IMG/VR virus record: IMGVR_UViG_3300019924_000022
Location: 1 to 21,321 of that record
Direction: 5' to 3' (one strand)
Source: a virus
DNA length: 21,321 bases
The notes below the pieces were generated by a model, which saw only the letters and a list, made by a program, of their open reading frames with translations, did not search any database and was not told the DNA's origin. Positions 1 to 7,027 of this stretch are shown piece by piece (positions within the stretch are counted from its first letter, which is position 1; each line of letters starts with the position of its first letter). The position numbers and the translations under genes were made by a program.

Positions 1-1
1 G

Positions 2-64
2 TGGCCGGTGAAACGCCGAACGCTGGAGTGCCGCGACTGCGGCGAGCGCTGGATCAAGTCCTAA
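2..64 (+). CDS. C-terminal end of a CxxC zinc-binding protein (partial)
   Basis: Only the last 20 codons are inside the window. They read as a basic tail with a Cys-X2-Cys knuckle (LECRDCGERW) and end in TAA at 62-64. One CxxC pair followed by Gly-Glu-Arg-Trp is typical of half of a zinc ribbon. The other pair, and so the fold and function, would lie to the left of the window. It is read on the same strand as the terminase genes and ends 48 nt before the next start. Function is unknown; a small DNA-binding or zinc-ribbon protein is a guess. Confidence 0.55.
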   Translation, partial: WPVKRRTLECRDCGERWIKS

Positions 65-112
65 CGACCCCGCACGTTTTTCTAACCACGCCAGTAAATA
101 CGACGTAATGCC

Positions 113-406
113 ATGTCGGTGCAAACCGAACTCACACACATCCTCAAAGACGCCGCATCGCTCGATACTGCCTGCCGCAATCGCTGGGGCATAACCGCTA
201 CAATGTTCCGAACTGCCAAATTCCTCTTCTACATCGCAACACTCGCAAGCATGGCCTTTCTCGTCGAGAGTGGCGTCGACCCGTTTCTCGCTATGGCCTT
301 CGCGGCGTTACTCATCTCCGGGCCAGAAGGCTTAGAGATGTGGCTGGTCAATCAAGGCGCAATCGAGACCCCCGATACCTCGGGCGAACAGTCAGACGAC
401 CAGTAG
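113..406 (+). CDS. Small two-helix membrane protein next to terminase
   Basis: A 97-aa protein with a polar N-terminus (about residues 1-33), two hydrophobic stretches (about 34-51 with the core FLFYIATLASMAFLV, and about 56-73 with PFLAMAFAALLISG) and an acidic C-terminal tail. This is the layout of a two-span integral membrane protein. I recognise no family. A holin-like role is possible because such small membrane proteins are common in viral genomes, but there is no neighbouring lysin and haloarchaea lack murein, so I do not claim it. A T-rich stretch lies at 77-81, about 32-36 nt before the ATG, slightly further than the spacing seen elsewhere in this window. It ends 31 nt before the small terminase gene. 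Confidence 0.75.
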   Translation: MSVQTELTHILKDAASLDTACRNRWGITATMFRTAKFLFYIATLASMAFLVESGVDPFLAMAFAALLISGPEGLEMWLVNQGAIETPDTSGEQSDDQ

Positions 407-410
407 ACTC

Positions 411-414
411 TTTT
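411..414 (+). promoter_or_regulatory. TATA-like box for the terminase genes
   Basis: TTTT in the context GACTCTTTTCTC lies 27 nt before the ATG at 438, with no Shine-Dalgarno sequence between. This is the spacing expected of a haloarchaeal TATA box feeding a leaderless transcript, and it recurs at many genes here. Confidence 0.5.
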
Positions 415-437
415 CTCGCAATGGCGTAGTACGTGAC

Positions 438-941
438 ATGACTGACAGCATCTGCGGCGCGGAGTGTGCCGATGGGTCAGCGTGCCAGCACCCGGCAGGC
501 AGTTGCCCCGTGCCGTCACATTCGGACCCCGACGCCGAAAATCCACAGGGCAGGGACTTTTCGATCTCCGACGACGACCACGACGACATCCTCGAAGCCG
601 CCCGAATCGGCATGAGTAAGGCTGGGTGTGCGCGGGCCGCTGGCGTCTCGCACACCGAACTCCAGCGGTATCTCGACGCACACGAAGATTTCCGTTCAGC
701 CTTCATGCGGGCGCGAAATGCCGGCGAGCGCCGTCTTATCACCGGGCCGCTTGTCGAACCCGATGATCCCGGCGAACCAGAGATGGACGGCCAGCACGCC
801 CGCTTTCTCCTCTCTACGTCATTCGACTATCAGAAAACGGAGAAACGCGAACTCGAACACTCTGGCAAAGTCGAAGGCTCGCTCTTTGAACTCCCGCCGG
901 AGGTAACGGACCACTGGGGGGACAATGGCGACGGCGAGTGA
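438..941 (+). CDS. terS: Terminase small subunit
   Basis: A 167-aa protein. Residues 6-28 carry a Cys/His cluster (C6, C10, C16, H18, C23, H28) resembling the zinc-binding N-terminus seen in some phage small terminases, though degenerate. Residues about 49-82 form a helix-turn-helix (motif around KAGCARAAGVSHTELQRYLD), followed by the basic helix RSAFMRARNAGERRL. Its role would be to recognise the packaging site and load the large subunit. It directly precedes the large terminase and overlaps it by 17 nt in another frame, the usual arrangement. The start at 438 is supported by the TATA-like box 27 nt upstream. The name rests on HTH content, size and position, not on a clear family match. Confidence 0.75.
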   Translation: MTDSICGAECADGSACQHPAGSCPVPSHSDPDAENPQGRDFSISDDDHDDILEAARIGMSKAGCARAAGVSHTELQRYLDAHEDFRSAFMRARNAGERRLITGPLVEPDDPGEPEMDGQHARFLLSTSFDYQKTEKRELEHSGKVEGSLFELPPEVTDHWGDNGDGE

Positions 942-2181
942 CGGCGACACACCGGAGCGGATGAAACCCTTCGAGGAGCAGGCCCCATTTCTCTGGAATA
1001 CCCACAAGTTCTACGGCTATATCAGCGGCGTGGGTGCGGGCAAGACCGCCGCCGGGATCATGCGCACGGCGTTGAACGCCAACCACTGGAATCCCGGTGA
1101 CATGGGCGCTATCGTCGCACCGACGACGACGATGGTAAAGGACGTGATTATCCCACTCATGCGGGAGATGGGCCTGCTCGATAGGTGGGAGTACAAATCC
1201 AGCCACACCGAAGAGCCGGGCCTACACACGCCGGAGGGTGGCCGCATTCTCATCCTCTCTGCGGACAACCAGCGGACAATCGAACGCCTCGCCGGGTTGA
1301 ACCTCGCCTATTGGTGGGTTGACGAGGCCGCCCGAGTCCCGCCGCGAGCCATCGAGATTCTCGAACAGCGCTTGCGAATCGGGGAGTACCGGAATGGCTA
1401 CGTCACGACGACGCCGATGGGCAACGACCACATTCACGACTTTTTCATCTCCGACGACGGCGAGACGCGGGAGTGGGGCGCGGCGCGACTGCACGACACG
1501 GGCGACAGACTCTCGATTCTCAACGTCCCAACCTTCGCCAATCCGCATACGCCGGAGGACTTCAAAGCGGAGATGCAACAGAAAAGCGGGCAACTGTACG
1601 ACCGCGAAGTCATGGGCGAGTTCACCGACTTCGAGGGGCTGGTCTACAAGTGGTTCAATCGGGACAGTCACGTCGTCGACGCCGAGGACATCCCCGACAG
1701 CACCGACCGAACGCTGTACGGGTTGGACTGGGGCGGGACGGCACCCACGGCCATTCTCGCCATTCAGGAACACGACGGCACCTTCTACGTTGCCGACGAG
1801 TTTTACGAACCGCGGGTGGTCAACGAAACCATCATTGCCGAACTCGAAACCTTCGAGGAGCAATACGGCCGCGGCCCGATCTACTGCGATACGAACGAAC
1901 CGCGAGCAATTGAGGCACTGTCGCGTGCTGGCTTCGACGCCCGCGAAGCCGACAAGTCCGTCGACACGGGCATTCGCCACGTCTCGAGCCAACGCGAGAA
2001 TATCCGCGTAGCAGAGCGATGCCAGAACACCATCAACGAGTTCAATTCCTACCAGTACAAGAACGGCGGCGACAGCGACGACGTGATCAAAGAGAACGAC
2101 CACGCCATGGACGCACTGCGATACGCGCTGTTTTCCGACGAAACGGGACTGGAAGCTGGCGGGTTCGTGATGGACCTGTGA
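925..2181 (+). CDS. terL: Terminase large subunit (ATPase and nuclease)
   Basis: A 418-aa DNA-packaging motor. The N-terminal ATPase has a Walker A loop at residues 35-41 (GVGAGKT) and a Walker B strand ending in D133-E134 (LAYWWVDEA). The C-terminal RNase H-like nuclease begins with the acidic strand YGLDWGG, with D268 the likely first metal ligand. Further acidic candidates are in YVADEFYE (about 291), YCDTNEPRAIEAL (about 322) and ENDHAMDALRYAL (about 392-396). It cuts concatemers and drives DNA through the portal. The ATG at 925 lies inside the end of terS; a later ATG at 961 is possible but would shorten the N-terminus. The family assignment is secure. Confidence 0.97.
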   Translation: MATASDGDTPERMKPFEEQAPFLWNTHKFYGYISGVGAGKTAAGIMRTALNANHWNPGDMGAIVAPTTTMVKDVIIPLMREMGLLDRWEYKSSHTEEPGLHTPEGGRILILSADNQRTIERLAGLNLAYWWVDEAARVPPRAIEILEQRLRIGEYRNGYVTTTPMGNDHIHDFFISDDGETREWGAARLHDTGDRLSILNVPTFANPHTPEDFKAEMQQKSGQLYDREVMGEFTDFEGLVYKWFNRDSHVVDAEDIPDSTDRTLYGLDWGGTAPTAILAIQEHDGTFYVADEFYEPRVVNETIIAELETFEEQYGRGPIYCDTNEPRAIEALSRAGFDAREADKSVDTGIRHVSSQRENIRVAERCQNTINEFNSYQYKNGGDSDDVIKENDHAMDALRYALFSDETGLEAGGFVMDL

Positions 2182-2189
2182 CCCAAACG

Positions 2190-2194
2190 CTTAC
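2190..2194 (+). promoter_or_regulatory. TATA-like box for the portal gene
   Basis: CTTAC lies 31-27 nt before the ATG at 2221. The ATG is preceded directly by GT (GAGTGTATGGG), the same start context as other promoter-proximal genes here, and no Shine-Dalgarno site is visible. A leaderless transcript is inferred. Confidence 0.45.
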
Positions 2195-2220
2195 CGACAG
2201 CGCCGCGCCTATCCGAGTGT

Positions 2221-5200
2221 ATGGGACGCATTCGTGATTTGTTTGGCGGGGGCAATGACCGCCCCGCGCCGGAGGAGATTGCACACTGGGATTCCGAGGA
2301 CATTGCCGAGGTAAACAAACAGTGGCTCTCGGCTAACCCACGGCAGGCGGCCAAAGAAGACGCACCGGGGCCGTCGACACTCACCGAAGGCACTCTGGAA
2401 AAGCAACCCTCGACAGGCTCTTCGCGTGCCGAGTTTCCGTGGTTGCACGACCCCGACAAGGGCGTGCAATGGGACTTCGACCCGGTGCGATTGCGCGAAC
2501 TCGCACAGCCGAATACGTGGGTCGGGACACTCGTGAACACCATCGTCAAAGAGATTGCACAGACGCCGTGGCAGATCGTCGAACACGACGGCACCCGCGC
2601 CGAGACATCGAAACGCTTGCGCACTCACCCGGAGCAACGCGACAGTATCGAGAAACAAGCGACCGGCCCCGTCGCGCAACGACTGGCGCGACTGATCGAC
2701 GACCCACATCCCGACGCCGACAGTCAAGACCTGTTCCAGATGCTCATGGCTGACTTGCTCGAAGTCGGGTCACTCACCGCGCCGCTGGCCTTCGACAGCG
2801 ACGATTATGTGGATGACCAACTCGTCGCCAACCCCGACCCGCCGCTGGCGATTCAACCGTCCGCGCCGGAGGTGTGGACCAAAGAGTTCGCCGATAAGAC
2901 CGACGTACTGCAAACCTACTGGCAGTTCGAGCGGGTGTCCTCGCCCGGCGGCACATCGGGCAACACACGCGGCCGACGCCAGCAACCCATCGCCTTCGAC
3001 AGACGAGAGGTAATTTGGTCGGACCTCAACAGCCGGACGAACCGCCGCTACGGCCTGCCCCCGACGCTACTGGTGCGCAAATTCCTCGAAAGCGCTGACC
3101 TCGCTATCACCCAAGAACAGAACTACCTGAGCAAAGGCTCGATTCCCTCCGGTGCGCTGGTCTTTGAGGGCTGGGGCCGCGAAGAACTCGAAGCGTGGAT
3201 GACCCAACAGCAGGAGAACATCAAAGGCAAGCCGCATAAGTGGCTGACGCTGGCGGGCAAGGGCGGCGACATCTCCTTCGAGCCGTTCTCCTACAACTTC
3301 AGCGAGATGCAGTTCATGGAGCGCCTGCGCTTTTACGCCAAGGTCATCGCCAGCGCGTTTCAAGTCCCCACGGCAGTCGTCGGCTTAGAGCCGGAGAAGG
3401 TCAACTACAACACCTTCGAGGGCGAGCGACAGAACTTCGAGGCCAACACGCTCGGACCGTACCTGCAAAAACTGGAGCGGGTGGTTAACGATCAGTTGGT
3501 GTGGGAGTTCTTCAGCGACGACCTCCGCTTCGAGTTTGCGCCCGGAATGTCCGAACAGACGCGCAACATGATTAGCCAGCGTGTCACGGCGGAGGTGTCG
3601 GCAGGCATCCGCACGCCGAACGAAGCGCGGGAGGAGATTGGCTTGCCGGAACTCGACAGCGACGACGCCGATAGTCTCGGTGCCGGTGGCGACGACGACG
3701 GCGACGGCGACATGGGCGCACTGGGCGACCTCGTTGCATCGGTGGCCGACAACTCCGCCGGGGCGACCGACACCAGTGCCACAAAGGCCGCCTTTACAGT
3801 CGGAGATGCAGTCACGTATCGCTGGCAGGGCGAGCGGTATCACGGCCGAATCGGTGGCCCGCCGCGTGACAGCATCCAACCGCCGGGGATGCCGTCGCCC
3901 GTCTCTGGTGACAACGGCGAGCCGGTCTACCCGATCCATCAGTGGGATGGTGATGAGGGCGCGTATCTCGCACTGAATGGCGAACCGAACACTGCAAAAC
4001 CGGAGTCGGCGTTATCAGCCTCAACCGAACCACTCCCGCCGTTGTCCGAAGCGCGTATCCTCGACGTGGATGTCCCACAGGCCAGCAAAGCCGAGTACGA
4101 CGTAGCCGACGAGACAATCGACATTACGCCGCCGGAGTACATGGTCGCCGCCGCCGAGGCCGGGGCCGAAGCGGAGAACGACCCCGACGTATCGGGCGAC
4201 TGTGGCACGGGCGTGGGCGACCGCCGCGCCGACCAGATCACCAACGACGAGGTAGGGCCGGAGGTAGTGCGGGAGATTGCCAGCTATCTCACCAGCCACG
4301 AAGAGGATGTAACCGCCGAGGGTGCGCCGGGGGAGTGGACCGACGAGGAGATGAGCGACTGCGGCAACCGACAGTACGCGAAGTGGGGCGGCACGGGCGA
4401 CGGCAGAGCGAAGGCGTGGGCGCAGGGCAAGGTGAACGAACTCGACAGAGCCAACGGCGACGACCTCACGTATCCCGAAGCCAACGCTGCCGGCGGCATC
4501 CAGAAAGACGAACCGCTACGCAACAATCCCGACACCGCCGCAACCTTTGCCCTCCAACCGAGCATGGTCGAAGACTTAGCCGACGAGTTAGACGACCCAG
4601 TGGCCCAGTTCTTCGACGCCGTACTCTCCTCGGAGGAATTGGCCGACGCTATTGATACCTTCGCCAGCGCCGCCGACAGCGCCGAGAAATCGCTGTCTGA
4701 GGCGACGGGCGAGACTGACGACGCCCACTTGCGTCGGACTGCCAGCGCCGCCGTTGCCAAGCGCGGGCTCAACGACATCCGCCGCGTCGTCGAAGACCTC
4801 GCCGCAGACTTTGATCTCGCCGAGACGGTTCGGGATGCTGTGACGACAGCGGCCGGTCAGGCGGCCCGTGAAGCCGTCGAAGATGCAGTCGGAGAGGTTG
4901 AGGCCGACGTGGCCGCGGACCCGATTGTCGAGGCCGTGCAGAGCCGTGACCGGGCAGTGCTGGACAACTACACCGACGAAATGGCCGAGCAGATTCTCGA
5001 CACGGTGCAAGAGGGCTGGGAAGCGGGCAAGACGAGTACGGACATTCGTGATGACCTGCAAGCCACCAAGGAGGACTTTTCGGAGTGGGGTGCCGAGCGG
5101 GTGGCCCGACAGGAACTCCAGATAGCGACGGGGCAGGCGCGTAACGAGTTCGCCGCCGAAGCGGGCAAGGTAGAGGTGTGGCGCGACTCCGGCGATGATC

Positions 5201-5400
5201 GGGTGCGTGAGGCCCATCAGCAGATGGACGGACTCTGGAAAGAGCCACAAGAGGAGTTCGTCGTCGACTATGGCGACCGCGGCGTCGAAAAGGAGAACGT
5301 GCCGGGACAGTCAGAGCCGGGTATCGGGTGTCGGTGTTGGGTGGAGCTTGTGGACCGCGAGGATGTAGACGACGCCGACCACGCCGGGACGCTGACGTGA
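2221..5400 (+). CDS. Portal protein fused to Tudor-like, head and MuF domains
   Basis: A 1059-aa fusion. Residues about 1-475 are a portal protein: the upstream neighbour is TerL, and the segment WVGTLVNTIVKEIAQTPWQI and the C-terminal helix with PNEAREEIGLPEL are typical. An acidic Gly/Asp linker follows (about 478-500). A Tudor/SH3-like domain spans about 523-600 (FTVGDAVTYRWQGERYHGRI to AKPESAL). Residues about 637-740 resemble a region of phage capsid proteases and head proteins, with PPEYMVAAAEAG, then SYLTSHEEDV and the Trp-Gly-Gly patch WGGTGDGRAKAWA. An acidic helical stretch (777-900) leads to a MuF head-morphogenesis domain (about 913-1050: VARQELQIATGQARNEF, REAHQQMDGLW, GIGCRCW). 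The portal ring is the DNA entry vertex; MuF domains are internal minor capsid components. Portal-MuF fusions are known, but four modules in one chain is unusual. Confidence 0.93.
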   Translation: MGRIRDLFGGGNDRPAPEEIAHWDSEDIAEVNKQWLSANPRQAAKEDAPGPSTLTEGTLEKQPSTGSSRAEFPWLHDPDKGVQWDFDPVRLRELAQPNTWVGTLVNTIVKEIAQTPWQIVEHDGTRAETSKRLRTHPEQRDSIEKQATGPVAQRLARLIDDPHPDADSQDLFQMLMADLLEVGSLTAPLAFDSDDYVDDQLVANPDPPLAIQPSAPEVWTKEFADKTDVLQTYWQFERVSSPGGTSGNTRGRRQQPIAFDRREVIWSDLNSRTNRRYGLPPTLLVRKFLESADLAITQEQNYLSKGSIPSGALVFEGWGREELEAWMTQQQENIKGKPHKWLTLAGKGGDISFEPFSYNFSEMQFMERLRFYAKVIASAFQVPTAVVGLEPEKVNYNTFEGERQNFEANTLGPYLQKLERVVNDQLVWEFFSDDLRFEFAPGMSEQTRNMISQRVTAEVSAGIRTPNEAREEIGLPELDSDDADSLGAGGDDDGDGDMGALGDLVASVADNSAGATDTSATKAAFTVGDAVTYRWQGERYHGRIGGPPRDSIQPPGMPSPVSGDNGEPVYPIHQWDGDEGAYLALNGEPNTAKPESALSASTEPLPPLSEARILDVDVPQASKAEYDVADETIDITPPEYMVAAAEAGAEAENDPDVSGDCGTGVGDRRADQITNDEVGPEVVREIASYLTSHEEDVTAEGAPGEWTDEEMSDCGNRQYAKWGGTGDGRAKAWAQGKVNELDRANGDDLTYPEANAAGGIQKDEPLRNNPDTAATFALQPSMVEDLADELDDPVAQFFDAVLSSEELADAIDTFASAADSAEKSLSEATGETDDAHLRRTASAAVAKRGLNDIRRVVEDLAADFDLAETVRDAVTTAAGQAAREAVEDAVGEVEADVAADPIVEAVQSRDRAVLDNYTDEMAEQILDTVQEGWEAGKTSTDIRDDLQATKEDFSEWGAERVARQELQIATGQARNEFAAEAGKVEVWRDSGDDRVREAHQQMDGLWKEPQEEFVVDYGDRGVEKENVPGQSEPGIGCRCWVELVDREDVDDADHAGTLT

Positions 5401-5401
5401 T

Positions 5402-5508
5402 GTTACCACGGTTGTAACCATCACTCCGGCCCAACGTTACCTGTCATGTATCCACACGCCCACCGCGTAGCTACATAACGGTAACACTTATGCACAGGGC
5501 GATGTTAC
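5402..5508. promoter_or_regulatory. Array of GTTAC/GTAAC half-sites, putative RHH operator
   Basis: Five copies of a 5-bp half-site lie between the portal gene and the RHH gene: GTTAC at 5402-5406, GTAAC at 5414-5418, GTTAC at 5436-5440, GTAAC at 5481-5485 and GTTAC at 5504-5508. The first two form a 17-bp near-palindrome with one mismatched pair. Start-to-start distances are 12, 22, 45 and 23 bp, close to multiples of about 11. A TATA-like CTTATG (5487-5492) lies 27-32 nt before the ATG at 5519, so the last two half-sites flank the core promoter. Ribbon-helix-helix proteins usually bind short repeated half-sites, so autoregulation by the next gene is inferred. Confidence 0.55.
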
Positions 5509-5518
5509 AATGCTGTGT

Positions 5519-5800
5519 ATGGCAGACGACAGCCAGACAGACGGCGACAGCATCGAACGGACGCAAGTACGGGTCAGAAAGGAAACCCGCGAAGAGGCGA
5601 AAAAACACAAAGGCCCCGGCGAAACGTGGGACGATTACCTCAAGCGCTGTACTGAGCAGGGCCAGCCGGTGCTTGAAGTCGTCGACGCACAGGACGCGCT
5701 GGCAGGCATCGGCGGTGACGGGCTGACCTACGACGACGTGAAAGCCGCGGTGTCGGCGGCACTGGAAGAACAACTCCCCGAAGAGGTGCAGCAGCGATGA
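5519..5800 (+). CDS. Ribbon-helix-helix-like DNA-binding protein
   Basis: A 93-aa acidic protein. Residues 14-20 (RTQVRVR) look like the basic DNA-contacting beta strand of an RHH fold, followed by helix 1 (KETREEAKKHKG, 21-32) and helix 2 (ETWDDYLKRC, 35-44). Small haloarchaeal proteins with this strand-helix-ETWDDF pattern are common. Residues 50-93 form a second acidic part with two predicted helices and may mediate oligomerisation. I chose the ATG at 5519, in the context TGTGTATGG with a TATA-like box 27-32 nt upstream, over the in-frame ATG at 5510. It heads a chain of overlapping small genes and follows a cluster of GTTAC half-sites, which suggests a repressor controlling its own operon. 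The regulatory role is inference. Confidence 0.75.
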   Translation: MADDSQTDGDSIERTQVRVRKETREEAKKHKGPGETWDDYLKRCTEQGQPVLEVVDAQDALAGIGGDGLTYDDVKAAVSAALEEQLPEEVQQR

Positions 5801-5955
5801 GCGACGGCGACTGGCAGATCGAAGGGACTGCGCACATCTGCGGACTGGGGCACCTCCCAGACAAAATTCACGACATGCACGAAACAGAAGTATATGCTGT
5901 CTTTTCGGACGGCGAGACGCTACTTCTGAAACCAGCAAGCGAGGTTCAGCCATGA
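5797..5955 (+). CDS. Small protein of unknown function (52 aa)
   Basis: A 52-aa ORF that overlaps the stop of the RHH gene by ATGA and is preceded by a Shine-Dalgarno-like GAGGTG at 5783-5788 (8-nt spacer). It looks like a small beta-rich domain (HICGLGHLPDKIHDMHETEV, then VYAVFSDGETLLLKPASEV) with one Cys and several His residues. I do not recognise a family. Coupled start and stop codons at both ends and the ribosome-binding site argue that it is translated. Confidence 0.65.
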   Translation: MSDGDWQIEGTAHICGLGHLPDKIHDMHETEVYAVFSDGETLLLKPASEVQP

Positions 5956-6143
5956 ACAACCACATCAAGCGACTGGCCGATGCCGTCCCCGACGCCGACG
6001 AGCGCCAGCCGACGCCGCTGGCCCATCGCCCACCCACGGAGTTGCTGATCGGCACCGAGGGCGTTCGCCTGCGCGAACGGTCGGCGGTAGGCGAGGCGTG
6101 GATCGAAGCCGAGTACTTCGAGCGACTGGAGGACTGGCGATGA
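5952..6143 (+). CDS. Small acidic-basic protein of unknown function (63 aa)
   Basis: A 63-aa ORF linked by ATGA overlaps to the genes on both sides, with GAGGT at 5941-5945, 6 nt before the ATG. The N-terminal part is Pro/Asp-rich (NNHIKRLADAVPDADERQPT). The C-terminal part (TELLIGTEGVRLRERSAVGE followed by AWIEAEYFERLEDWR) looks like a short beta segment and a helix. No family is recognised. Translational coupling is the main support. Confidence 0.65.
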   Translation: MNNHIKRLADAVPDADERQPTPLAHRPPTELLIGTEGVRLRERSAVGEAWIEAEYFERLEDWR

Positions 6144-6421
6144 GTAACGGTGAGTCTACAGACGGGACTGGCCTTTCGGAACTACAGGAACAAAGCAAAA
6201 GTCGAGTTCTCAAAGTCCCGTCCGCAGAAGGTCAGCACTGGATACGGTACGTCGGAGACGAAGACGAGTTTCGGGCAGTATACGAAGGTCCGCATGGTCC
6301 CGAAAACTCCGAGAAAACCATCGACAACAGGAACATCCGCGAGTTGCTGAAATCGGCAAACGGATGCGAGATTGAAGAAATCGATAACTCACCATTCACG
6401 GAAATTGAGGTGGTTCTATGA
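6140..6421 (+). CDS. Hypothetical protein (93 aa) in an AT-richer patch
   Basis: A 93-aa protein starting at an ATG that overlaps the previous stop (ATGA), with GGAGGA at 6128-6133 (6-nt spacer). The sequence has a polar N-terminus, a beta-like core (SRVLKVPSAEGQHWIRYVG), and a C-terminal half with NRNIRELLKSANGCEIEEI and FTEIEVVL. I recognise no family. Local GC is about 50%, clearly below the capsid genes, so the gene may have been acquired separately from the structural module. Its stop overlaps the next ATG. Confidence 0.7.
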   Translation: MSNGESTDGTGLSELQEQSKSRVLKVPSAEGQHWIRYVGDEDEFRAVYEGPHGPENSEKTIDNRNIRELLKSANGCEIEEIDNSPFTEIEVVL

Positions 6422-6597
6422 GGCCCATTGATCGGATAGAAGAGGATTGCCCCGAATGCGGTGGCGAACTCCAGCGGCAGGATCAAGAGAATTTGCAGTG
6501 TCTCGGATACTGTCGTGAACCGTTTGCACATTACCGCCACAGCGACGGGACGCACGTTCTTGAGAATAGCGAAAGCGAGGTGGTCCGCCGTGTCTGA
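6418..6597 (+). CDS. Small zinc-ribbon protein (59 aa)
   Basis: A 59-aa protein with a Cys-X2-Cys knuckle (CPECGGEL, residues 11-18) and a second Cys pair (QCLGYC, residues 27-32) separated by a short loop. This matches a compact zinc ribbon of the kind common in haloarchaea and their viruses. The tail is His/Glu-rich (AHYRHSDGTHVLENSESEV). It starts by an ATGA overlap with the upstream stop and has GAGGTGG at 6407-6413, 4 nt before the ATG. Zinc binding is inferred from the Cys pattern; whether it binds DNA, RNA or protein is unknown. Confidence 0.7.
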   Translation: MRPIDRIEEDCPECGGELQRQDQENLQCLGYCREPFAHYRHSDGTHVLENSESEVVRRV

Positions 6598-6748
6598 TTC
6601 ACCACCAGACGACTACCATGCAGACAATGCTGGTCTTACGCCAATACTCGCGTTGTTAGTGCTTATTTACCTACTTGGGCGAGGTGTTGGGTTGTGGTCA
6701 CTACATCCGGACACTCACCGAACCGATACGAACGATGATGAAGTGTAA
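6590..6748 (+). CDS. Single-span membrane micro-protein (52 aa)
   Basis: Starting at GTG 6590, which overlaps the preceding stop by 8 nt, the frame encodes 52 aa: a polar acidic N-terminus, one hydrophobic span (about residues 17-38, LTPILALLVLIYLLGRGVGL) and a polar acidic tail (DTHRTDTNDDEV). No ATG is available in a sensible place, so GTG is the best start. No family recognised. It is the first of three membrane micro-proteins in this cassette. Confidence 0.6.
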   Translation: MSDSPPDDYHADNAGLTPILALLVLIYLLGRGVGLWSLHPDTHRTDTNDDEV

Positions 6749-6824
6749 CCACTGCGGCCAGCGGGTGGCCGATGGGTCCGAACTGCGCGAGCACATCCGC
6801 GAGAAGCACCCGGGGAAAGTATGA
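6735..6824 (+). CDS. C2H2 zinc-finger micro-protein (28-29 aa)
   Basis: A single classical C2H2 finger makes up almost the whole protein: Cys-X2-Cys (CNHC), 12 residues, His, 4 residues, His (REHIREKH). Two tandem ATGs (6735 and 6738) are possible starts, giving 29 or 28 aa. The gene overlaps the upstream micro-protein by 14 nt and its stop overlaps the next ATG (ATGA). One-finger proteins this small are known from haloarchaea and archaeal viruses, but the partner here is unknown. The exact ligand spacing makes chance unlikely. Confidence 0.7.
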   Translation: MMKCNHCGQRVADGSELREHIREKHPGKV

Positions 6825-7027
6825 CCACTGCAAAGCAACGCCACGGCGCGGCGGTAATCGTCCGACTGGTACAGTGGCTCCTCGTACTCATCACGGCGCT
6901 GTCGTGGTGGGCGCTATTCTCGGCAACGAGGTTGGTGGATATCACGGCGCTGGGCATGTACGCGCTCAGTACGGCGGCGCTGGTCGTCGCACTCGAAGCG
7001 GTGACATGGCGGTGGTCCGATGACTGA
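6821..7027 (+). CDS. Two-span small membrane protein (68 aa)
   Basis: A 68-aa protein with a short basic N-terminus, a first hydrophobic span (about 10-33, VIVRLVQWLLVLITALSWWA) and a second (about 40-62, ITALGMYALSTAALVVALEA), ending in WRWSDD. Start and stop are coupled to both neighbours (ATGA upstream, 8-nt overlap downstream). No family recognised. Trp-rich paired spans could suit a membrane-perturbing or anchor protein, but that is speculation. Confidence 0.7.
   Translation: MTTAKQRHGAAVIVRLVQWLLVLITALSWWALFSATRLVDITALGMYALSTAALVVALEAVTWRWSDD

Noticed and set aside
1222-2103. A 293-aa open frame on the minus strand
   Set aside because: It is fully antisense to the large terminase, which has clear ATPase and nuclease motifs, and shows no domain of its own.
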